NCBI GenBank assembly: GCA_038154685.1
Contig: JAYPYW010000101.1
Coordinates: 1-8,325 of the forward strand
DNA: 8,325 bases
Direction: 5' to 3'
DNA from: GCA-002722245 sp038154685
GTDB taxonomy: Bacteria; Bacteroidota; Bacteroidia; Flavobacteriales_C; GCA-002722245
The notes beneath the pieces are model-generated. The model ran no database searches. It was not told the DNA's origin and was given only the letters and a program-made list of their open reading frames with translations. A program made the translations under genes and the position numbers. Shown here piece after piece: positions 1 to 6,284 of this stretch. Position 1 is the first letter of the stretch, and each line of letters begins with the position of its first letter.

Positions 1-209
1 ATGCTAATAAGGAGGAAGGTAGATTGCTTCTTTATGCGGAAATGAAATTACCTGGTGAAGCTTGGTTAGAATTTAAAATAAAAGATGATAAAGTTTTTCA
101 AACCGCAACCTTTCGTCCAAAAGGACTATGGGGGCGTTTATATTGGTTTGGCGTAATTCCTTTCCATCACCTGATATTCAGGAATATGTTGAAAAGAATC
201 GCTCAATAA
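1..209 (+). CDS. C-terminal end of a DUF2867-type (SDR-like) protein, 5' truncated
   Basis: The reading frame is open from the window edge (first full codon at base 3) to TAA at 207-209, leaving 68 visible residues. The fragment has the pattern AEMKLPGEAWLEF, then a Gln-Thr-Ala pair of strands, then GLWGRLYWFGVIPFH and a final basic FRNMLKRI segment. From memory this is the end of the DUF2867 region, often fused behind an NAD(P)-binding Rossmann domain in YbjT-like proteins. No catalytic residues are visible, so enzymatic function cannot be judged. The TTG at 24 is not a credible start, because homology-like sequence continues upstream of it. The gene converges on the minus-strand receiver gene, with a shared terminator between them. 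The alternative is a stand-alone DUF2867 protein. Confidence 0.72.
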   Translation, partial: ANKEEGRLLLYAEMKLPGEAWLEFKIKDDKVFQTATFRPKGLWGRLYWFGVIPFHHLIFRNMLKRIAQ

Positions 210-241
210 AAAACCAATACAATTAATTGTATTGGTTTTTT
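208..241. terminator. Bidirectional Rho-independent terminator
   Basis: This is a perfect 34-base palindrome with centre between 224 and 225. Arms of ACCAATACAATT and its complement are flanked by an A-run on the left and a T-run on the right. It begins inside the stop codon of the upstream gene and ends 24 bases before the stop of the convergent receiver gene. Each strand therefore gets a stem followed by a T-tract, as expected for a terminator serving both genes. Confidence 0.9.
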
Positions 242-265
242 TATTTGGTTACAAATCTATGTGTA

Positions 266-700
266 TTACTCAACTATAAAATTTTGATTCAAAATGTTTA
301 CCAGTCTAGCAACTGTACTGCACTCTTTTCTTACAAAAACTTCAACCTTACTCATTAGTCTTGTTTCCTTTTCAGAGAAGTTGTTTTTAGAAGTAACCAT
401 TACAACTTTTGAGTCTGGAGCAACTTGTTTAAATTCTTCAACAAGGTCTAAACCTGTTGTGTCACTATCGTCATCAGTGTCTAAAAAATGGTCAAGAATG
501 ATAACATCGCAATCTTCGTCCATTTCTCTAAAAGCTTCTCTAGAGGTTTTAACTACATTAAATTGAAGATTAACACCTTTGCTTGCGAACTGCTCCTTGA
601 GGTGTTTTAAGTGACGCTCAACAATCTTCCCGAAGATTGGATCATCATCCACAACTAAAACCTTAGCTGTGTCCTTTTTAAAATTTGGTGTAAAATTCAT
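266..700 (-). CDS. Stand-alone response-regulator receiver protein (144 aa)
   Basis: This is a single CheY/Spo0F-like receiver domain with no output domain. The acidic pocket is VVDDDP (Asp18-Asp20), the phospho-acceptor is Asp70 in VIILDHFLD, the switch residue is Thr103 (VMVTS), and the conserved lysine is Lys125 (FVRKE), so phosphotransfer should be possible. After Asp70 the usual proline-containing loop is replaced by an acidic stretch (D74-D80) before the conserved Gly83. The DDDPIFG start resembles DDDxLxGN in the two plus-strand receivers, so the three probably belong to one family. The ATG at 698-700 follows CAACTATT, the same leader as the 1356 gene, with no Shine-Dalgarno. It is divergent from the 959 operon. 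It may accept phosphate from the HPt-bearing kinase nearby, which is inferred from position. Confidence 0.9.
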   Translation of the reverse strand: MNFTPNFKKDTAKVLVVDDDPIFGKIVERHLKHLKEQFASKGVNLQFNVVKTSREAFREMDEDCDVIILDHFLDTDDDSDTTGLDLVEEFKQVAPDSKVVMVTSKNNFSEKETRLMSKVEVFVRKECSTVARLVNILNQNFIVE

Positions 701-726
701 AATAGTTGGATTTACTAATTATTATT

Positions 727-745
727 TGTCTGAAACGTTCAGACA
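727..745. promoter_or_regulatory. Inverted repeat, possible operator or leader hairpin
   Basis: TGTCTGAA, three bases, then TTCAGACA form a perfect 8-bp dyad. It lies 26 bp upstream of the start of the minus-strand receiver gene. It could be a regulator-binding site or a hairpin in that gene's leader. Its GTCT...AGAC outer halves recall the 825-859 dyads, but the spacing is 17 rather than 15 bp, so I do not class it with them. Confidence 0.5.
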
Positions 746-824
746 GTATTCGAATGCCAAAAAACAGGCCTTTATCTTAAGTGTTTGTATTTCAGTTGTT
801 TAAGTTTTTATGGATAATTATTTT

Positions 825-859
825 TTCTCAATATGAGACTTTTTATCTCTAAAATAGAC
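825..859. promoter_or_regulatory. Tandem pair of 15-bp dyads, putative activator-binding site (copy 1)
   Basis: TTCTCAATATGAGAC (825-839), five T residues, then ATCTCTAAAATAGAC (845-859). Each is an imperfect GTCTC-N5-GAGAC dyad, and start-to-start distance is 20 bp, about two helical turns. The same arrangement recurs at 3630-3663. The centre (842) lies about 99 bp upstream of the start site predicted from the -24/-12 element at 914-931, a usual place for an enhancer-binding protein site. The binding protein is unknown. Confidence 0.6.
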
Positions 860-913
860 GTTTTTAGGGGAGTGGAAAAAGTTAAGTGTCTGTAATTGAG
901 GTTGTTGTGTTTT

Positions 914-931
914 TTGGTTTCACTCTTGCTA
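914..931 (+). promoter_or_regulatory. Sigma-54-like -24/-12 promoter of the receiver/kinase operon
   Basis: TTGGTTTCACTCTTGCTA has GG and GC separated by exactly 10 bases, with TTGG at -24 and TTGCT at -12. These are the invariant features of sigma-54 promoters; the usual CA after GG is TT here. The predicted start is near 941, giving an 18-base leader before the ATG at 959. The tandem dyads at 825-859 would serve as the upstream activating sequence. No good Bacteroidota TTTG / TAnnTTTG pair was found in the same region. Confidence 0.55.
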
Positions 932-958
932 TTTAAAATCCAAAAAAAATAATGCCTT

Positions 959-1294
959 ATGAGAATTTTAATATTAGATGACGACAGATTATATGGAAAT
1001 ATTCTAAGTCATCAAATTTCAGAACTAACAAATAGACAGTGGATTTGCCACAACATTGAGGATAATAAAAATATTTCCGATTTACTGTCGAGAGTAGATA
1101 TGATATTGGTAGATAAAAATTTAGACGGTTGTGCGCATGATTCTAAAACTATTATCGACCGAATAATGGTTGAGTATCCAGAAATGAAAATAGTAATGAT
1201 TTCAGGTACATCTCCAGTTGAGAAAATGGATTCAGTTCCTTTCATATTAAAAGATGAGAGAATCGCAATTAATGTAACAAATATTGTTAATTGA
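959..1294 (+). CDS. Stand-alone response-regulator receiver protein (111 aa), paralog 1
   Basis: This is a minimal receiver domain that starts at its first beta strand and has no output domain. Key residues are the acidic pocket Asp7-Asp9 (ILDDD), phospho-acceptor Asp52 (ILVDKNLD), switch Ser82 (VMISG) and Lys98 (FILKDE). It is shorter than typical CheY-like proteins of 120-130 residues. Hand alignment with the next gene gives about 30 identities in 110 positions, including the shared DDDxLxGNxLxHQI start and the DKNLDxC motif after the phosphorylation site, so the pair looks like an old tandem duplication. It is the first gene after the sigma-54-like promoter and is 61 bases from the second receiver. 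It is probably a phosphate acceptor or sink in a phosphorelay with the downstream kinase. Confidence 0.88.
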   Translation: MRILILDDDRLYGNILSHQISELTNRQWICHNIEDNKNISDLLSRVDMILVDKNLDGCAHDSKTIIDRIMVEYPEMKIVMISGTSPVEKMDSVPFILKDERIAINVTNIVN

Positions 1295-1355
1295 TTTAGA
1301 GCAGCCATATAATATTGTTCTTAAATATCTATTAATCCCACTCTAAACAACTATT

Positions 1356-1688
1356 ATGAAATTACTGATTATAGACGATGACTTTTTATTTGGAAATCTT
1401 TTGATGCACCAAATTACCGAAACAAGTGAAGGTGCTTTAAAGGTTTCTTTTCTCTCCCAAACTGAGAATCTAGACGATTATCTTGGGCATGCGGATTTAA
1501 TTCTCTTAGATAAGAATTTAGACGAATGTTCTTTGACTTCATATGATGTATTAAATGTATTGGAGCAAAACGGAGAACCAGGAAAAGTGTTCAACATGTC
1601 GGGCAGTGAGGACTCTGAGATAGAGAACTATCCTATCTTATTAAAAAACGAGTTTTTAGCTGAAAAGCTTGTTGCTAATTACTGTTAA
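1356..1688 (+). CDS. Stand-alone response-regulator receiver protein (110 aa), paralog 2
   Basis: This is a second minimal receiver domain without output. Its acidic pocket is Asp7-Asp9 (IIDDD), the phospho-acceptor Asp52 (ILLDKNLD), the switch Ser82 (NMSGS) and the conserved lysine Lys97 (ILLKNE). Proline 93 precedes the lysine by four residues, a position filled by Pro94 in the paralog. The start ATG follows AACAACTATT with no Shine-Dalgarno. The stop TAA ends one base before the ATG of the histidine kinase, so the two are almost certainly translationally coupled in one operon. A weak -7-like TAATATTG (1310-1317) could add an internal promoter but lacks a convincing -33 element. Its partner is inferred to be the adjacent kinase/HPt. 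Confidence 0.88.
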   Translation: MKLLIIDDDFLFGNLLMHQITETSEGALKVSFLSQTENLDDYLGHADLILLDKNLDECSLTSYDVLNVLEQNGEPGKVFNMSGSEDSEIENYPILLKNEFLAEKLVANYC

Positions 1689-1689
1689 A

Positions 1690-2967
1690 ATGGAAGCCAC
1701 AGTTTTAAATTATCGGGAAAAAAAGTTAAAGCAAGAACTTGCTGAGTTAAGAGCTGAATTAAAGGCTCTTAAGTCTGAAAAGAAGATAGTGAAAAGTCAA
1801 AATTCATTCTTTGGAAATATCTTAAATGCAATTCCTTCTGATTTAGTAGTTTTTGACAAAAACCATAAATATCAATTTGTTAATCCTAAAGCTATTAAAG
1901 ACAGAAAGATAAGAGAATGGCTGATTGGAAAGACTGACTTTGATTACTGTAGGTTGAAAGGAAAGCCATATTCCTTGGCGAAAAATAGAAGGAGACGTTT
2001 TAATCAGGTTTTAAAACAGAAGAAAGAGATTTCATTTGAAGAAAAAATGATTGATGCGAACGGGAATGATGTGTGGATATACAGAACAATGTTTCCGATT
2101 ATCGTAGATGGGGAAGTTGAGGGTGTAATAGGTTATGCTTACATAATATCTCATCTTAAAAAAATGAAAAGCGACTTAGATATTGCTAAAAAAGAAGCTG
2201 AGGCCTCTATTAGAGCTAAGGAGTCTTTTTTGGCAAACATGAGTCATGAAATAAGAACTCCAATGAATGCCATTTTGGGAATGAGTCAATTACTTCGTGA
2301 AGCTGACTTGTCCCCAAAGCACAGGGTTTTTTTAGAAGGAATAACTAAAAGTGCTAATAATTTAATTGGTATTCTAAATGATATACTTGATTATAGTAAG
2401 ATTAATTCTAATAAACTCTCTCTTGAAAATATAAGTGTGAACTTATTTGAAGAGATTACAAATTGTGCTCGTTTGTTTTCATTGAAATGTGAAGAGAAGG
2501 GGATTTTGTTAGAGACTCAGATTAGTGATGAGTTGAAGAAAACTTGCGTTAAAGGAGACCCTGTAAGGTTAAATCAGGTTTTAAATAACCTGGTAAGTAA
2601 TGCTGTTAAATTTACTGCAGGTGGGAAAATTGCTTTGAAAGCTGAAGTAGTTAAAAATAATAAAACATCCTTAGGAATAGATTTCAGCGTTAGCGATACT
2701 GGTAAAGGAATTAAAGAAGAGAACTTAAAATCAATATTTGCTCCTTTTTCTCAAGGGGATAATACGGTTACCCGTGAATTTGGTGGTACAGGCTTGGGGC
2801 TAACAATAACAAAGAATATAATTAATTTATTAGGCGGCGAACTCAATGTTTTTAGTCAGCCTGGAGAAGGGTCTTTATTTACGTTTTCGATAGAGTTTGA
2901 AAAATGTACAAGGGTTTCAAAAACTAAAAAGAAAGATTTTAGCAATGTTAAATTGACAAGAGATTGA
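1690..2967 (+). CDS. PAS-containing histidine kinase, N-terminal part of a split hybrid kinase (425 aa)
   Basis: This is a cytoplasmic sensor kinase with no transmembrane segment. In order: a Lys/Glu-rich coiled coil (about residues 9-36), a PAS/PAC domain (about 39-160; ends WIYRTMFPI then GVIGYAYIIS), HisKA with phospho-acceptor His186 in FLANMSHEIRTPMN, and HATPase_c with N box around 295-309 (QVLNNLVSNAVKFT), G1 DTGKGI (336-341), F box FAPFSQ and G2 GGTGLGL (365-371). All catalytic motifs are intact. The ATG at 1690 is chosen because it sits one base after the previous stop and begins the coiled coil; the TTG at 1669 would overlap that gene. After a typical 20-residue linker the frame stops at TGA 2965-2967, and the very next codons encode a receiver domain in the same frame. 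It is therefore best read as the kinase half of an interrupted hybrid kinase. Confidence 0.9.
   Translation: MEATVLNYREKKLKQELAELRAELKALKSEKKIVKSQNSFFGNILNAIPSDLVVFDKNHKYQFVNPKAIKDRKIREWLIGKTDFDYCRLKGKPYSLAKNRRRRFNQVLKQKKEISFEEKMIDANGNDVWIYRTMFPIIVDGEVEGVIGYAYIISHLKKMKSDLDIAKKEAEASIRAKESFLANMSHEIRTPMNAILGMSQLLREADLSPKHRVFLEGITKSANNLIGILNDILDYSKINSNKLSLENISVNLFEEITNCARLFSLKCEEKGILLETQISDELKKTCVKGDPVRLNQVLNNLVSNAVKFTAGGKIALKAEVVKNNKTSLGIDFSVSDTGKGIKEENLKSIFAPFSQGDNTVTREFGGTGLGLTITKNIINLLGGELNVFSQPGEGSLFTFSIEFEKCTRVSKTKKKDFSNVKLTRD
2965..2967 (+). other. In-frame TGA interrupting the hybrid kinase
   Basis: TGA is codon 426 of a frame that is otherwise open from 1690 to 3630 (646 residues). Residues before it end a HATPase linker (KLTRD) and residues after it begin the first beta strand of a receiver (KILLDEDNP). 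TGG to TGA is one base change. No downstream ATG, GTG or TTG in this frame would restore the whole receiver. Confidence 0.85.
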
Positions 2968-3630
2968 AAAATCCTTTTAGATGAAGATAACCCTCTTTAT
3001 CAAGTTTATGCGCAAAGTGTTCTCGAAAAACATGTGTCAAATATTACTATTGCAAATAATGGAGAAGAAGCAATTGAGATAATGGAGCAGGAATCAGAGT
3101 TCGATATAGTTTTAATGGATATTCAGATGCCAGTTATGGATGGTTTGGAATGTACCAAGAAATTGAGAGAGAAAGGGTTTAACATACCAATAGTCGCACT
3201 TACAGCTAATGCTTTTAAAGAAGATCAGGAATTATATCTAGAGTCTGGGATGAATACTTATCTGAGTAAACCTTATTCAGAGTTAGAGCTTATCCAGAAA
3301 ATATCAGAGACAACAAATATCAAGTCAAGTATAGAAGTGAAAGCGGCTGAAAATGTTCCGAAAAAACTTCCAAAAGTAATGTATAATCTCTTTGTGGAGG
3401 AAATGACGAAAAATATAAAACTCTTTACAGAGCATATAATTATGGGTGACTTGCAGGCCACAAATAAACTTGCCCATAAAATTAAATCGAATCTCAAAAT
3501 GTTCGGTTTAGGAGAGTGGTTACCGCTTTGTATGAAAATTGAGAAATCATTGGAAATAAACGAATCAGATATTAAACAATTATGTTCCTGTATTCGTGAA
3601 AAAATTGATGAATTTCGGCTCTTGCCTTAG
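2968..3630 (+). pseudogene. REC-HPt C-terminal part of the split hybrid kinase, without its own start codon
   Basis: This continues the kinase frame directly after the TGA. Numbered from the kinase start, the receiver has acidic residues 431-433 (LLDEDNP), phospho-acceptor Asp477 (VLMDIQMPVMDG), switch Thr505 (VALTANAF) and Lys527 (YLSKP). A C-terminal HPt domain follows with His596 in LAHKIKSNLKMFG. All phosphorelay residues are intact, which is unlike an old pseudogene. The first in-frame start candidate is GTG at 3034, where a gene finder would probably begin (198 aa), but that removes beta strand 1 and the acidic pocket. Possibilities are a recent nonsense mutation, stop-codon readthrough, a restart that yields mainly the HPt, or a sequencing error. 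A run of five A (2967-2971) also allows another reading: with one A fewer, TTG at 2964 would start MKILLDEDN. Confidence 0.8.
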
Positions 3631-3663
3631 TCTCTAAATGAGACTTTTGTCTATAATGTAGAC
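3629..3663 (+). promoter_or_regulatory. Tandem pair of 15-bp dyads (copy 2), also a weak terminator-like hairpin
   Basis: GTCTCTAAATGAGAC (3630-3644), TTTT, then GTCTATAATGTAGAC (3649-3663). Both dyads are perfect 5-bp inverted repeats around 5 bases, starting 19 bp apart. They match the site at 825-859 in sequence, size and spacing. The first dyad starts in the last base of the REC-HPt stop codon. As RNA it forms a 6-bp AGTCTC/GAGACT stem followed by TTTTGTC, so it may also act as a weak terminator for the kinase operon. Confidence 0.6.
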
Positions 3664-3715
3664 TGTGGATCCATCTGGTTTTGTTTTAACTGTCTTTTTT
3701 TTAGGTAGTTATGTT

Positions 3716-3733
3716 TTAGGCTTGAGGATTGAG
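3716..3733 (+). promoter_or_regulatory. Weak sigma-54-like promoter of the T9SS surface protein gene
   Basis: TTAGGCTTGAGGATTGAG has GG-N8-TTG like the element at 914-931, but A replaces C in the -12 GC. GG is 72.5 bp from the centre of the dyad pair at 3630-3663; the first locus has 74 bp. The predicted start near 3744 would leave a 12-base leader before the ATG at 3756. The call rests mainly on this spacing match. An alternative, CTGG at 3676 with AC at 3689-3690, is less well spaced. Confidence 0.35.
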
Positions 3734-3755
3734 ACAATATTTAAAATATTTCGCC

Positions 3756-6224
3756 ATGAACAAAATCAAAGCAGTACTCATCGTATTATTCATATTATTA
3801 TTTTTTATAGGGAATTCATTAGCTCAGCCCCCGGCTTGTACAATTTCTGTAACTGTCACCTCTTCTTCGGGTAGTCAACCCTCAAGAGTGATTGGTAACA
3901 ACCAGGTGTTGTGTATAGACGGTCCGGGAACTTACAACGGTTCCATCACAGTTAATAGCGGAGGCCATCTGGTAATATGTGGAGGGAATGTTACTGTATA
4001 TGGTTCAGTAGCGATAATGCCGGGAGGTAAGTACTGGAGAACTCCTACATCAAGAATTATAGGTTCTTTCGTTAATTATGGTGCAACAAGTAATAATGAG
4101 TCTAACTGTTCAAGTCCTGAGCCTGAAATTGAAATAAACGGTAATGGTCAAAATATTCTCAGCGGAGATAACTCCCCCTCAACTGTGAAAGGTACTGATT
4201 TCGGTATGATAGAGATAGGTGATTTGAGCACATCACAAACATTTGAAATAAATAATAATGGGGATGCTGAACTTGTTATTAGTGATGAAATTGTTTCTTC
4301 GAATAGTCATTTTACGGTTACACAACCCAGTTCAATGGTTGTAGCTGTGGGTAGTTCAGAAAGTTTTGAGATTACATTTATTCCTAGCGCTGAGGGGTTA
4401 ATTGAATCAACTATAACAATACCTAATAATGATACTGATGAAGGGGATTTCACTTTTGATGTATCTGGAAGTGGTTTTATAGCGTCTCTAACCTCAATAA
4501 ATTCGGGTGATTTTGAAGATCCCTCTAACTGGGATTGTAATTGCTTGCCTGAATCTAGAAATCATATTTTCATGGAACATGATATGAGCATGAATACCTC
4601 TTTTAATTCAAATGAAGGAAGGTTGTTTTACGTCGAAAACGATGTTAACTTATCAATAAATTCTGGTGCCAATTTAAACATCGCGGGTGTTCTTATGAAT
4701 AAAGGTTTCATTGATGGAAACCTCATACTTATTGGTGAAGAAATGCAATCTCCAGAACTGGGGTCAATAACAGATCTGGAAATAAACAATAGCTCAATAG
4801 ATGGGGTAAAACTGAGTTCTGATTTATCCATATCAGGAAGATTAAAATTAACCCAAGGAGTATTAGACTTGAACACTTATTCATTAATCATGGATGCTTC
4901 TGGTACAAAAACAGCTTCAATTGTTCAGGATAATTGTACCAGTTATATTAATGGTGATGTAACCATCCGACAGTTTGTCCCTGAGGCAGCTTATGGTCAT
5001 CACTATTTATCAACTCCAATGTCAAACTCCGTCTTAACTGGATGGGAAGATGATTTTGAATTTAAACTGAATGATTCATATTTTCCCCATTTATATTATT
5101 ATGACGAACCGAATCAAGAATGGGTAACGCCAATTTCTTCAGATGAAGAAATTGTAATAGGAAGAGGGTATACCGGGTATTTTCCAGGAGAGAGAATTGT
5201 TGATTTAACAGGTGAATTAAATTGTGGGGATATTTCAGTTTCTTTATCAAATCAGGGAGATGGTTGGAATTTGATAGGAAATCCGTATCCTTCAATGATA
5301 GATTGGGATAATATTGTAATACCTGATGGGCTTGGGGCTGCTATTTATAGGTGGGATCATATACCTTCTATATGGGGTAGGTATGCAACCTACATAGACG
5401 GTATAAGTGTAAATGGAGGTACTAATTTTGTCCCTTTAATGCAAGGTTTTTTTGTCCACACAAATGAAAACGTTGAACTTAATTTTACTAATTCAATAAG
5501 AGTGCAAGATGAATCAGAATTTGTTTCATTTCTAAGTAGTAAAGAAAAGGAGTATCCTCTTATCAGGTTAAGTGTGGCAGGTTTTGATTATAACACAGAG
5601 GCTGTTATTAGGTATAAAGATGATTCTTATTCTTTTTACGAAAATAGTAATGATGCAATTTTATTTCCAATTGGAAATCCTGAGGGTGTTGAATTAGCAA
5701 CTTTATCTTCCGACCTTGAAAAATTAGTCGTAAACTCATTGCATGTAAATGATTTAATGGAAGAGGTTGAATTGTATTTAAAAATTGGGACACCTGGTGT
5801 GTACACTATATCAAATGATGACTTTAAGAATTTTACTACTCACTCGGAGTTAATCTTGTTTGACAAAAAATTAGATGTTTATCATAGTTTTGAAGATGGG
5901 GCATATATATTTAATGTAGAAAAAGATGAAGCGGAGGATAGGTTTAAAGTGTTTGTAAATGAGCCAGAATTAGGGTTACATGAATTAATAGGGCGGGATT
6001 TAGTTTCGATTATTAAAACTTCAAATGGGGATGCTCTATTATTTAATCATCAAATAACATTTAGTGATGATATTACGATAATAAATTCTCTTGGGCAAGT
6101 TGTGCAAGTGATTAACCAAGTAGGGAATTTGAAAAAAATAAACCTTCCTAATTTGGACTCTGGTATTTACTATATCATCATAGAAATCGGTGGAATAAAA
6201 GAATCCGTAAAATGGGTTAAGTAA
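3756..6224 (+). CDS. Secreted T9SS type A surface protein with choice-of-anchor-D-like domain (822 aa)
   Basis: This is predicted cargo of the type IX secretion system, exported and released or anchored at the cell surface. Residues 1-23 are a signal peptide (Lys at 3 and 5, long hydrophobic core, cleavage after SLA). Next is a Gly/Ser/Val-rich beta region, then an Ig-like choice-of-anchor-D/ASH-like domain at about 148-243 (DFGMIEIGDLSTSQTF ... GDFTFDVSGSGF), a GDFEDPSNWD module from about 250, a segment with YINGDVTIRQFVP and HHYLSTPMSN (about 397-430), and GWNLIGNPYPSMIDW near 504. These are phrases common in Bacteroidota surface proteins. The last 70-80 residues form a type A sorting tail (ITIINSLGQVV, then LDSGIYYIIIEI ending KWVK). 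The ATG at 3756 is preferred to TTG 3729 because the signal peptide starts there. No enzymatic motif is recognised, so an adhesion or structural role is only a guess. The dyad pair upstream suggests shared control with the kinase operon. Confidence 0.88.
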   Translation: MNKIKAVLIVLFILLFFIGNSLAQPPACTISVTVTSSSGSQPSRVIGNNQVLCIDGPGTYNGSITVNSGGHLVICGGNVTVYGSVAIMPGGKYWRTPTSRIIGSFVNYGATSNNESNCSSPEPEIEINGNGQNILSGDNSPSTVKGTDFGMIEIGDLSTSQTFEINNNGDAELVISDEIVSSNSHFTVTQPSSMVVAVGSSESFEITFIPSAEGLIESTITIPNNDTDEGDFTFDVSGSGFIASLTSINSGDFEDPSNWDCNCLPESRNHIFMEHDMSMNTSFNSNEGRLFYVENDVNLSINSGANLNIAGVLMNKGFIDGNLILIGEEMQSPELGSITDLEINNSSIDGVKLSSDLSISGRLKLTQGVLDLNTYSLIMDASGTKTASIVQDNCTSYINGDVTIRQFVPEAAYGHHYLSTPMSNSVLTGWEDDFEFKLNDSYFPHLYYYDEPNQEWVTPISSDEEIVIGRGYTGYFPGERIVDLTGELNCGDISVSLSNQGDGWNLIGNPYPSMIDWDNIVIPDGLGAAIYRWDHIPSIWGRYATYIDGISVNGGTNFVPLMQGFFVHTNENVELNFTNSIRVQDESEFVSFLSSKEKEYPLIRLSVAGFDYNTEAVIRYKDDSYSFYENSNDAILFPIGNPEGVELATLSSDLEKLVVNSLHVNDLMEEVELYLKIGTPGVYTISNDDFKNFTTHSELILFDKKLDVYHSFEDGAYIFNVEKDEAEDRFKVFVNEPELGLHELIGRDLVSIIKTSNGDALLFNHQITFSDDITIINSLGQVVQVINQVGNLKKINLPNLDSGIYYIIIEIGGIKESVKWVK

Positions 6225-6249
6225 AATTTTAAGTAAAAAAATTATATTT

Positions 6250-6279
6250 AAACCAAACTACATTTGTAGTTTGGTTTTT
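6250..6279 (+). terminator. Rho-independent terminator after the T9SS protein gene
   Basis: AAACCAAACTACA and its complement TGTAGTTTGGTTT form a perfect 13-bp stem with a 2-base loop, followed by a short T-tract. It starts 26 bases after the stop codon. The T-tract ends only five bases before the ATG of the next gene at 6285, leaving no space for a promoter downstream of it. Confidence 0.88.
6259..6266 (+). promoter_or_regulatory. Bacteroidota -7 element inside the terminator
   Basis: TACATTTG matches the Bacteroidota -7 consensus TAnnTTTG at every defined base and spans the loop of the terminator hairpin. Transcription would start near 6271, about 14 bases before the ATG at 6285, so the new mRNA would not contain the hairpin. 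No good -33 TTTG was found at the usual distance. Confidence 0.4.
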
Positions 6280-6284
6280 AAATT

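Noticed and set aside
737..760. Sigma-54-like TTGGCA on the minus strand before the 266-700 gene
   Set aside because: The -24 half is good, but the base pair at -12 is CT rather than GC and there is no TTG before it.
1310..1317. TAATATTG as a -7 box between the two tandem receivers
   Set aside because: It has one mismatch to TAnnTTTG and no -33 element at the normal distance; operon read-through is simpler.
1669..1689. TTG start for the histidine kinase
   Set aside because: It would overlap the previous receiver gene; the ATG at 1690 directly follows that gene's stop codon and begins the coiled coil.
2965..2967. Genome-wide recoding of TGA as tryptophan
   Set aside because: TGG is used for tryptophan throughout, and TGA ends the 959-1294 receiver at the position where its paralog also ends. 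Bacteroidota use the standard stop assignment.
3729..3755. TTG start for the T9SS protein
   Set aside because: It puts nine residues ahead of a complete signal peptide and falls within the predicted promoter; ATG 3756 is better.
3665..3874. Short plus-strand open frame in the promoter and signal-peptide region
   Set aside because: It is a different frame from the well-supported secreted protein and has no recognisable features.
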